Below are positions 1-5,472 of a stretch of DNA of 10,900 nucleotides, one piece after another; position 1 is the stretch's first letter; every line of letters starts with the position of its first letter. The position numbers were made by a program, and so were the translations under genes. Source of the stretch: Flavobacteriia bacterium (GTDB lineage: Bacteria; Bacteroidota; Bacteroidia; Flavobacteriales; Flavobacteriaceae). Under the pieces are notes generated by a model. The model worked only from the letters and a program-made list of their open reading frames with translations. It made no database searches and had not been told where the DNA came from. The stretch covers positions 1 to 10,900 of the forward strand of contig QNYL01000058.1 of the NCBI GenBank assembly GCA_003973375.1, written 5' to 3'.

Positions 1-212
1 TCACCCTTGACCCTGAAATTATTGTGCTTGGAGGAATCATTTCCAAAGCCTTTCCATTCTTTGAAAAATCGATGAATGAGATCGTCAGGAGTTTTCCGTA
101 TAAGCATTCTTTAAAAAATCTGGTGATCACAGCTTCAGAACAATCTGAAATTTCTATTATGGGAGCAGCGGCTTTGTATTATGATGCCAGAAACCTGACA
201 TTGACCAAATAG
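1..212 (+). CDS. ROK-family kinase/regulator, C-terminal fragment
   Basis: Open from the window edge; the first complete codon is at position 3 and 69 codons precede the TAG at 210-212. The visible part reads LDPEIIVLGG near its beginning, the ROK-family segment that follows the sugar/ATP site (usually PExIVLGG), and ends with SEISIMGAAALYYD, the usual C-terminal ROK helix (normally ...GAAxLA). ROK proteins are cytoplasmic sugar kinases (glucose, N-acetylglucosamine, N-acetylmannosamine, fructose) or sugar-responsive repressors. The substrate- and zinc-binding motifs lie outside the window, so the substrate cannot be named, and kinase cannot be told from repressor. The gene converges on the minus-strand DUF2911 pair with only 10 bases between the stop codons, and I see no convincing terminator there. 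Confidence 0.75.
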   Translation, partial: TLDPEIIVLGGIISKAFPFFEKSMNEIVRSFPYKHSLKNLVITASEQSEISIMGAAALYYDARNLTLTK

Positions 213-222
213 ATCTGAAGAA

Positions 223-759
223 CTATTGTATTTTAATAGGGACTGTAACTCTTGTTGTATCCCAACCAAGTATCATCTTTACCTTATCCTTTTTCTTTTT
301 AAATCCAATTGAAAAAGCCTCAACAGGTTCTGCTCTGGATACTTTTGCAGGGACTCTTACCACATCCTTTCTATTGTCGTAACCATTTGTTCCCCAAGCA
401 TCAAGATTTTTATTAAGAATAACTGTCCATTCTTTTTCTCCCGGAATGGTGTAAAGAACGTAACTACCCTTTTTAACATTTTTTCCTCCAAAGATCACAT
501 CTTTATAAAAAGTGATCTCTGTAGCTTCATCGGCACCTGTTCTCCATATTTTCCCGTAAGGCACCAACTCACCAAAGATCTTCCTGCCATTTTTTTGTGG
601 TCGCCCGTAAAGAACCTTGATCTCGGGAGGCGTAATTTTATTAATCCGGTAATAAATTATATCGTGCGGACTTTTATCAATTCCTTTGAATTCCTGAGCC
701 CCGGAATTAAGCACCGTAAATAAAAATAAGGGTAATATTTTTAAATAAATGTTTTTCAT
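223..759 (-). CDS. Exported DUF2911 protein (copy B)
   Basis: 178 residues. The N-terminus is a Sec signal peptide (MKNIYLKILPLFLFTVLNSGAQ, cleavage likely around residues 20-22), so the mature protein is periplasmic or secreted. The rest is one DUF2911 domain, a family common in Bacteroidota with no established biochemical role. Diagnostic segments are KVLYGRPQKNGRKIFGEL (48-65), IWRTGADEAT (71-80), KKGSYVLYTIPGEKEWTVILN (96-116), and a closing GWDTTRVTVPI (165-175). It lies 17 bases downstream of a paralogue with the same organisation (777-1340), so the two are probably co-transcribed from a promoter before 1340. Function unknown; family assignment is firm. Confidence 0.88.
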   Translation of the reverse strand: MKNIYLKILPLFLFTVLNSGAQEFKGIDKSPHDIIYYRINKITPPEIKVLYGRPQKNGRKIFGELVPYGKIWRTGADEATEITFYKDVIFGGKNVKKGSYVLYTIPGEKEWTVILNKNLDAWGTNGYDNRKDVVRVPAKVSRAEPVEAFSIGFKKKKDKVKMILGWDTTRVTVPIKIQ

Positions 760-776
760 TCTAGTCTGTTTTTAGC

Positions 777-1340
777 TTAATACAGATCGGCCAGAACCTG
801 CACATTGGTTTCAATTGGAATTCCAACACGTTCTGTATCCCAGGCAAGTACCATAAAAGTATCGTTATAATCTTGCTTAAAAGCGATTGAAAAGACATCA
901 ACAGGTCTTCCTTTTTTAACAGGAACTTTAATTCTCACAACATCTTTTTCAGGATCGTAAAAAACAGCACCCCAGGTATCGGTCTTACTGTTAAGTATGA
1001 CCGTCCATTCTTTCTCTCCCGGTATGGTTTGTAAAGTATAAGTTCCTTTTTTTACTATCTTGTTTCCAATCTTAACATCATTATAAAACTTAACTTCAGT
1101 AGCTTCATTAGCTCCTGTTCGCCAGATCTTATCAAAAGGTATCTGTTCGCCAAAAACCTTTTCAGATTTCTTTTTGGGCCGGCTGTAAACCACTTTGATC
1201 AATGGTTTTGAGAAATTCTTAGGTTTTAAATACGCGATGTCAACAGGATTTTTGTCTAACTGAGCAAATCCCTGACTCTGGGTCTGGTTTTGTAACATAA
1301 AAAAACATACAAAAACAGCAATAATATAGATTCTTTTCAT
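777..1340 (-). CDS. Exported DUF2911 protein (copy A)
   Basis: 187 residues, first gene of the minus-strand pair. A signal peptide (residues 1 to about 22, MKRIYIIAVFVCFFMLQNQTQ) is followed by a DUF2911 domain with VVYSRPKKKSEKVFGEQIPF (50-69), IWRTGANEATEVKFY (72-86), KKGTYTLQTIPGEKEWTVILN (97-117), the WG at 123-124 and a closing LAWDTERVGIPI. It shares the whole domain with the neighbouring copy and looks like its tandem duplicate, but has a longer C-terminal tail (ETNVQVLADLY). The start ATG gives a normal signal peptide. I could not find a clear TAnnTTTG box in the 146 bases shared with the divergent gene at 1487. Role unknown. Confidence 0.88.
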   Translation of the reverse strand: MKRIYIIAVFVCFFMLQNQTQSQGFAQLDKNPVDIAYLKPKNFSKPLIKVVYSRPKKKSEKVFGEQIPFDKIWRTGANEATEVKFYNDVKIGNKIVKKGTYTLQTIPGEKEWTVILNSKTDTWGAVFYDPEKDVVRIKVPVKKGRPVDVFSIAFKQDYNDTFMVLAWDTERVGIPIETNVQVLADLY

Positions 1341-1486
1341 AGCAATTTAGAATATATGTAACTGTATAATTGTGATACTATAACGCAGTTAAACCCCTTT
1401 TATTATAAAATTGAACAGATTTATAAAGATACTTTTAATTCGTTTTAATATGTTTTTTATTACATTGCTCACCTAAATAATAGCTT

Positions 1487-2689
1487 TTGTTTCAGATAGA
1501 AATATTTAAAATACAATACTTTACAATCTTTTTACTGCTCTTTTTTTTGTCGGCAAAAACAAACTATGCGCAAAATACACCCGGAATTTCTCCCCATGAC
1601 AGCATCAGGCTTCCCGGAGAAAAAAAGAATAAAAAGAAATACAACCTCTATTCCCAGCTTAAATTCGATTACGGAGGAATAATCAAAAGCGTAAGAGAAA
1701 AAGGGATAGAAGACTATTACGGAATAGACATACGTCTTGCCTGGCAAAAAAGAGAAAATAATACTTATTCAAGTCTTTACAAAGCACCAAAATACGGAAT
1801 AGGGATTTACAGCGGTAATTTTAACAGCAACGCTTTCGGAAAACCCTTTGGTGTTTATGGTTTTATGGATTTCCCCATAAGAGCCATGCACAATACCCAA
1901 AGCAAATGGAACTGGTTTTACACCATTGGCCTGGGTATGGCCTTTAACTTTAATTATTATGATCCGGAAGAAAACCCCGGGAATATTTTATTAGGATCGG
2001 CAAAGAATGTTTATATTGGTTTTTCTCTTGAGGGCAGGTATGACATTAGCGATCATTGGGTAACAGGAATTGGTGCCGGATTCAAACATTTTTCAAACGG
2101 AAGAATTCATTTACCCAACAGAGGTGTTAATTTGTTGCCTCTGACCCTATTTGTGCAATATAATTTTGATGATACGAAAACAGACCTGAATGAGGTTGGT
2201 GTAAGAGATTTTAAACCCTTTACAATTCTTGATGTATTTTGGGGTATTGGCAACAAGAACTTTGAATACGGAAAATCTGTGTATTTTAAATCATCACTGG
2301 GAGTGAGTTATTTATGGCAAAGAAATTATAAATATCGCTTTGGCGGAGGTATGGAGTTGTTTTATACAGCAGGATCTTTAGATCGTGTTGAAAGCGACAA
2401 AAGTAATTTTAAAAAACAATTCAGTTATGGCTTTGTGGGAATCTGGGAATGGGTGCTTACGGAACGCATATATATTCCTCTTAATTTTGGTGTTCACCTT
2501 AATTATAATTCCGAAAATTTTGAGCAGCGCCTTTATCCACGTCTCGGATTAAGATATCTGGCCGGAAAAAATAAAAATATCATAACCGGTGTTGGCTTAA
2601 AAATAACAGAATTCCATGCTGATTATGTTGAATGGACCATTGGATATTCCTTTAAAAAAGACAAGAACACCTACAAACTTCTTTTTTAA
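1487..2689 (+). CDS. PagL-like acyloxyacyl hydrolase / outer-membrane beta-barrel
   Basis: 400 residues with an N-terminal signal peptide (residues 1 to about 29, ending TNYAQ) and many alternating aromatic/glycine strands ending in a terminal Phe, as outer-membrane barrels do. The segment FKHFSNGRIHLPNRGVN (199-215) matches the signature of PagL (lipid A 3-O-deacylase), where HxSN carries the catalytic His and Ser: here His201 and Ser203. PagL's third residue is a Glu 12 positions after the Ser; here that position is Asn215. The expected job is trimming an acyl chain from lipid A in the outer membrane, but this is inferred from family. At 400 residues it is much longer than PagL itself (about 150 mature residues), with roughly 170 residues after the motif, possibly a second barrel. 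The start is a TTG at 1487, because an in-frame TAG lies at 1481-1483 and no ATG occurs before residue 127. Confidence 0.72.
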   Translation: MFQIEIFKIQYFTIFLLLFFLSAKTNYAQNTPGISPHDSIRLPGEKKNKKKYNLYSQLKFDYGGIIKSVREKGIEDYYGIDIRLAWQKRENNTYSSLYKAPKYGIGIYSGNFNSNAFGKPFGVYGFMDFPIRAMHNTQSKWNWFYTIGLGMAFNFNYYDPEENPGNILLGSAKNVYIGFSLEGRYDISDHWVTGIGAGFKHFSNGRIHLPNRGVNLLPLTLFVQYNFDDTKTDLNEVGVRDFKPFTILDVFWGIGNKNFEYGKSVYFKSSLGVSYLWQRNYKYRFGGGMELFYTAGSLDRVESDKSNFKKQFSYGFVGIWEWVLTERIYIPLNFGVHLNYNSENFEQRLYPRLGLRYLAGKNKNIITGVGLKITEFHADYVEWTIGYSFKKDKNTYKLLF

Positions 2690-2724
2690 TATATACCTGA
2701 AAATAAATCTTATTTAAAATTCTC

Positions 2725-2732
2725 TACCTTTG
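2725..2732 (+). promoter_or_regulatory. Probable -7 box for the two-component operon
   Basis: TACCTTTG matches the Bacteroidota TAnnTTTG element and lies 31 bases before the response-regulator ATG, giving a leader of about 28 bases ending in an A-rich tract. No good -33 element is visible, and the CTTCAGA direct repeats found downstream are not present here. Confidence 0.5.
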
Positions 2733-2763
2733 TATATAATTCTTTTAAAAAAAAATTAAAAAA

Positions 2764-3438
2764 ATGAAGATACTGATCGTTGAAGATGAAAAAGACCTGG
2801 CAGATGTTACCTGTAAATATCTGAAAAAAGAAGATTTTATTTGTGAATTTGCCTATAATTTTTTCGATGCAGAAGATAAACTGATTACTTACAATTATGA
2901 TATTGTAATTCTCGATATTAATTTACCCGATGGCAACGGAATGGATCTGTTAAAGATCATAAAAAAGCAATACCCTTCCACAGGTGTGCTTATTGTCAGT
3001 GCCAGAAATTCATTGGATGATAAACTCAAAGGACTCGATCTGGGAGCTGATGATTACATTACAAAACCCTTTCATCTTGCCGAACTGAATTCAAGAGTAA
3101 AATCGCTGATCAGAAGACAAAAATTCAAGGGACAGGATAGTATTTCATTTCATGAGATTGAGATCGATCCTACCGCAAGGTCTGTAAAAGTAAATCAGGA
3201 AACTGTTGGACTTACCCGTAAAGAATACAATCTATTGCTCTATTTTATTACCAATAAAGACCGTGTGCTTACCAAAGAATCGATTGCAGAACACCTTTGG
3301 GGAGACAGTATTGACATGGCTGATAACTTTGATTTTATTTACACCCATATGCGAAATCTCAGAAGAAAACTTAAGAAGAAAGGCGCAAAAGATTATCTTC
3401 AAACCATCTATGGTTTAGGCTATAAATTTGGTGATTAA
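2764..3438 (+). CDS. OmpR-family response regulator
   Basis: 224 residues, full length for the family. The receiver domain (about 1-115) keeps every key residue: acidic pocket Glu7-Asp8, phospho-acceptor Asp51 (ILDINLPDGNG), Ser79 (switch Thr/Ser position) and Lys101-Pro102 (ITKPFHLAEL). A winged-helix DNA-binding domain (about 125-224) follows, with LTRKEYNLLLYFITNKDRVLTKESIAEHLWG, an MRNLRRKLKKKGA recognition region and the closing IYGLGYKFGD wing. It is a cytoplasmic transcription regulator phosphorylated by the histidine kinase encoded next to it; the kinase ATG overlaps this gene's stop by one base (TAATG), indicating translational coupling. OmpR/PhoB-type regulators bind pairs of direct repeats with an 11-base period, and exactly such repeats precede three RNA-like units just downstream. 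I infer these are its targets. Confidence 0.95.
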   Translation: MKILIVEDEKDLADVTCKYLKKEDFICEFAYNFFDAEDKLITYNYDIVILDINLPDGNGMDLLKIIKKQYPSTGVLIVSARNSLDDKLKGLDLGADDYITKPFHLAELNSRVKSLIRRQKFKGQDSISFHEIEIDPTARSVKVNQETVGLTRKEYNLLLYFITNKDRVLTKESIAEHLWGDSIDMADNFDFIYTHMRNLRRKLKKKGAKDYLQTIYGLGYKFGD

Positions 3439-4685
3439 TGAAATTGATCCATAAAACCCGGAAAACTTATATTTTATACTCTATCATTATTTTTATAGTG
3501 TCGAGTACAATTATATATTTCATCTTTAAGAATATTATTGCCAAACGACAAGATGAAAAGCTGCTCTGGGATAAAAATATTATTGAACAGCGCATTAAAT
3601 ACGACTATCCTCTGCCTATTTTTGATGTTGAAGATTATAAGGCAAAGAATCCTGTAAAAGACACCCTTTATTATAAAGATACGCTGATGTATCAAATTAT
3701 TAAAGGAGTAGAGAATTATGAATTGTACAGACAGCTCACTTCTGTTGAAACGCTGCAGGGAAGAACCTATAAGATCATTACCCGGAGTTCTCTGGTAAAG
3801 AATCATGAATTTATTCTGGCCATCAGTTTATCTGTAGGTATTGTTATTTTATTACTGATCATTACCTTCTTTTTTATCAATACCATGGTGTTTAACCGGT
3901 TGTTAAAACCCTTTAATCATAATCTGAACTCACTAAAAAATTTTTCTGTAGAAAAGAATAAAAGTATAGAACTTGAGCAAACCGATATTGATGAGTTTAA
4001 AATTTTTAACGATTCTGTTTCAAAGCTCACCGAGAAACTGCGCAACGATTTTACCAATCTAAAAGAGTTTACCGATAATGCTTCGCATGAAATGCAAACT
4101 CCTTTAGCAATTATGCAGACAAAGCTTGAATATCTTATGCAGTCGGAAAATCTCAGGCATGAGGAAAAGAAATTGATCAGCGACATTTATTCAGCTTCAA
4201 AAAGACTATCGAAACTCAACAAGACCCTGCTGATGCTTTCGAAGATCGAAAACCAGCAATACAGCAATAAGGAAGAGATCGATATCAATGAAATTATTGT
4301 TGAACAACTTGAGATCTTTGAGGATTTTATCAGCAATAAGAAGCTTAAAGTTATAAAAAAACTTAAACCTGATGTAAAGATTGAAGCGAATCCAATGTTG
4401 TTTGATACCATCATTTCCAATCTGATTGGAAATTCGATAAAACACAATGTAAAAGGCGGAACCATTGAAATTGTTACAGATGAGCTCTTTTTTATGATCT
4501 CCAACAACGGAACAGAACTCAATACCGATTCCGACAAGATCTTTGAAAGATTTAAAAAAGAGAGTACCGCTTCGGATTCATTCGGGCTTGGACTGGCCAT
4601 TGTTAAAAAGATATGTGATGTACACGAATGGAAGATTAAACATAACTTTTCCGACCATATGCATTTTTTTACAATTTATTTTTAA
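3438..4685 (+). CDS. Sensor histidine kinase, partner of the OmpR-family regulator
   Basis: 415 residues. TM1 is about residues 11-34, a periplasmic sensor region of about 90 residues follows (35-125, no recognisable domain), and TM2 is about 126-149. A short cytoplasmic linker without a clear HAMP leads to the HisKA box NASHEMQTPLAIM with phospho-acceptor His217. The ATPase domain carries the N box (Asn328-Asn332...HN at 336-337), a variant G1 box ISNNGTEL (354-361), the F box IFERFKKES (368-376) and G2 box SFGLGLAIVKKICDVH (381-396). The usual G1 Asp is Asn356 and the second Gly is Glu360; related Bacteroidota kinases often vary here, so activity is still likely. It should autophosphorylate in response to an envelope signal and pass phosphate to Asp51 of the regulator. 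The signal is not deducible. The CTTCAGA-type operator of the first RNA unit begins 12 bases after its stop, with no terminator between. Confidence 0.93.
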   Translation: MKLIHKTRKTYILYSIIIFIVSSTIIYFIFKNIIAKRQDEKLLWDKNIIEQRIKYDYPLPIFDVEDYKAKNPVKDTLYYKDTLMYQIIKGVENYELYRQLTSVETLQGRTYKIITRSSLVKNHEFILAISLSVGIVILLLIITFFFINTMVFNRLLKPFNHNLNSLKNFSVEKNKSIELEQTDIDEFKIFNDSVSKLTEKLRNDFTNLKEFTDNASHEMQTPLAIMQTKLEYLMQSENLRHEEKKLISDIYSASKRLSKLNKTLLMLSKIENQQYSNKEEIDINEIIVEQLEIFEDFISNKKLKVIKKLKPDVKIEANPMLFDTIISNLIGNSIKHNVKGGTIEIVTDELFFMISNNGTELNTDSDKIFERFKKESTASDSFGLGLAIVKKICDVHEWKIKHNFSDHMHFFTIYF

Positions 4686-4696
4686 TTCTATTTAAA

Positions 4697-4731
4697 GTTC
4701 AAAATCTCTTCAGATTCAAAAAATATATTTG
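4697..4731 (+). promoter_or_regulatory. Direct-repeat operator and promoter of RNA unit 1
   Basis: Two 7-base repeats, GTTCAAA (4697-4703) and CTTCAGA (4708-4714), are spaced by 4 bases. Then come 9 bases and the -7 box TATATTTG (4724-4731). The expected start is G4736, 12 bases from the start of the box. Repeat length, 4-base spacer and placement over the -33 region match OmpR/PhoB-family activator sites; units 2 and 3 have the same geometry. Confidence 0.65.
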
Positions 4732-4735
4732 CCCT

Positions 4736-4967
4736 GTAAAAAGTTGATAATATCATCTTTTACTTATTTCAGAAAGTTCAAAATCATTTCAAAAATGATA
4801 CTGAAATAATCTGTCGCAAATGTGACAATCACCGTTAGATCTGCACTAATGTTATTTGAGGGAACTAATATTAGTACAATCTAACACGTACGCAAATATA
4901 ATTGGAATATTAAGCTTTTTTTATTTGTACAACATCTCCCGGTTCAAAGAATGAACCGGGATTTTTA
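4736..4967 (+). ncRNA. Structured small RNA, unit 1 of a tandem family
   Basis: About 230 bases between a TATATTTG promoter and a perfect terminator; no plausible reading frame. Predicted structure by eye: H1, GTAAAA/TTTTAC (4736-4741/4758-4763) closing a small TGAT/ATCA hairpin. H2, TTATTTCA/TGAAATAA (4764-4771/4802-4809), with an inner ATCATTT/AAATGAT stem (4783-4789/4793-4799) and an asymmetric bulge holding AAAGTTCAAA. A unit-specific hairpin TGTCGC/GTGACA (4812-4827). H3, GTTAGAT/ATCTAAC (4834-4840/4879-4885) and ACTAAT/ATTAGT (4845-4850/4870-4875), with a 19-base loop GTTATTTGAGGGAACTAAT. A 34-base linker (4901-4934), then the terminator. Units 2 and 3 repeat this plan with changed stem sequences that still pair, which supports RNA function. 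I do not recognise the family; a trans-acting regulatory RNA is the best guess. Confidence 0.7.
4937..4966 (+). terminator. Intrinsic terminator of RNA unit 1
   Basis: A perfect 10-base-pair stem TCCCGGTTCA/TGAACCGGGA (4937-4946/4952-4961) with a 5-base loop, followed by five T (4962-4966). Confidence 0.9.
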
Positions 4968-4970
4968 TAA

Positions 4971-5005
4971 CTTCAGATTATCTTCAGAATCTCCTCATAT
5001 ATTTG
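4971..5005 (+). promoter_or_regulatory. Direct-repeat operator and promoter of RNA unit 2
   Basis: Two identical CTTCAGA repeats (4971-4977 and 4982-4988) separated by TTAT, then 9 bases, then TATATTTG (4998-5005). Expected start G5010. This is the cleanest of the three sites. It begins 4 bases after the T-tract of unit 1's terminator. Confidence 0.7.
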
Positions 5006-5009
5006 CATT

Positions 5010-5216
5010 GTAATTGATTGAGAAATTGATTTCTTACAGATTTCGGAAAAGTTCAAGATCATAATTTTTATGAAAGCCGAAATAAAAAGTTAAACTTATT
5101 CATGTTAACTGAGGGGATTAATATGAGTAAGTTTAACAAAAAAATACATTGAAATATTAAGCTATTTTAATTTGCACAACAATCCCGGTTCATTCTTTTG
5201 AATCGGGATTTTTTTA
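5010..5216 (+). ncRNA. Structured small RNA, unit 2 of a tandem family
   Basis: About 205 bases. H1 is GTAA/TTAC (5010-5013/5034-5037) around a GAAA/TTTC hairpin. H2 is ATTTCGG/CCGAAAT (5040-5046/5077-5083) with an inner TCATAA/TTATGA stem (5059-5064/5068-5073), and the bulge between them carries AAAGTTCAAG, matching the bulge in unit 1. H3 is a 15-base-pair helix with one G-U pair (5089-5103/5123-5137) presenting a 19-base loop GTTAACTGAGGGGATTAAT, the same length as unit 1's loop and identical at 15 of 19 positions. The linker at 5148-5181 is identical to unit 1 at 30 of 34 bases. Stem sequences differ between units while pairing is kept, the mark of selection on structure. A 9-codon frame starting ATGAGTAAG at 5123 has no counterpart in the other units and is probably not translated. 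Confidence 0.72.
5181..5215 (+). terminator. Intrinsic terminator of RNA unit 2
   Basis: An 11-base-pair stem AATCCCGGTTC/GAATCGGGATT (5181-5191/5200-5210, one G-U pair) with an 8-base loop, running into a T-tract to 5215. It is clearly related to the unit 1 terminator. Confidence 0.9.
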
Positions 5217-5219
5217 TAA

Positions 5220-5254
5220 CTTCAGATTTCCTTTAGATTTGATTACTATATTGC
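5220..5254 (+). promoter_or_regulatory. Direct-repeat operator and promoter of RNA unit 3
   Basis: CTTCAGA (5220-5226) and CTTTAGA (5231-5237) are spaced by 4 bases, followed by 9 bases and a degenerate -7 box TATATTGC (5247-5254). Spacing is identical to units 1 and 2. The predicted start G5261 is two bases further from the box than in the other units. Confidence 0.6.
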
Positions 5255-5260
5255 ATACTT

Positions 5261-5428
5261 GTAAAGCGATTTTCTGTTTTTCTTCTTCGAAAAGAGGAAA
5301 TCATTTTTCTTACAAAATCTGTTTTTAATGAGGGGACAAATATTATTGCAGATTTTCTATTTTTTTACAAATACTCTAAATTTTGAGTTTACGAGTTAGA
5401 TAAAAAGCCCGTTCATCGGGCTTTTTTT
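5261..5428 (+). ncRNA. Structured small RNA, unit 3 of a tandem family (shorter, diverged)
   Basis: About 168 bases. H1 is enlarged: GTAA/TTAC (5261-5264/5310-5313) encloses GATTTTC/GGAAATC (5268-5274/5296-5302, one G-U pair) and an inner pyrimidine/purine hairpin. There is no H2 equivalent. H3 is AAAATCTG/CAGATTTT (5314-5321/5349-5356) and its loop includes TGAGGGGACAAAT (5329-5341), matching the core of the unit 1 and 2 loops. The linker is reduced, keeping only a CTATTTTTTTACAAAT resemblance. The terminator is of unrelated sequence. It is the most diverged member; the assignment rests on the shared operator, the shared GTAA...TTAC opening hairpin and the shared loop. Confidence 0.6.
5402..5428 (+). 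terminator. Intrinsic terminator of RNA unit 3
   Basis: Stem AAAAAGCCCG/CGGGCTTTTT (5402-5411/5417-5426) with loop TTCAT and a seven-T run (5422-5428). It insulates the RNA cluster from gyrB. Confidence 0.92.
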
Positions 5429-5472
5429 ATGGGATCTATTCCAATATTGGCAAGAATCATAAAAAACACCAT

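Noticed and set aside
1587..1600. TCTCCCCATGA in the PagL-like mRNA as a target of the GAGGGGA loop.
   Set aside because: Only about five consecutive pairs form and the site is within coding sequence well after the start; such a match is expected by chance.
2534..2543. TTTATCCACG resembling a DnaA box.
   Set aside because: Single copy within a coding sequence; no cluster of boxes or AT-rich unwinding element nearby, so no origin is called.
3474..4600. Several long minus-strand open frames inside the histidine kinase gene, and similar ones inside gyrB and mdh.
   Set aside because: They lie wholly within well-supported genes, lack family signatures, and their composition is that of antisense shadow.
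4812..4827. CRP-like palindrome TGTCGCAAATGTGACA.
   Set aside because: It lies inside transcribed RNA unit 1, is imperfect, does not fit the TGTGA-N6-TCACA form, and reads better as a small hairpin.
5123..5152. Nine-codon frame ATGAGTAAG... in RNA unit 2, preceded by GAGGGGA that could be read as a ribosome site.
   Set aside because: Units 1 and 3 have no matching start or peptide at this position, and the bases form one arm of the H3 helix; RNA structure explains them better.
4686..5428. Possible CRISPR array, retron or type I toxin-antitoxin in the repetitive gap.
   Set aside because: The repeats are long, diverged and structured rather than short identical repeats with spacers; no reverse transcriptase, cas gene or hydrophobic toxin frame is nearby.
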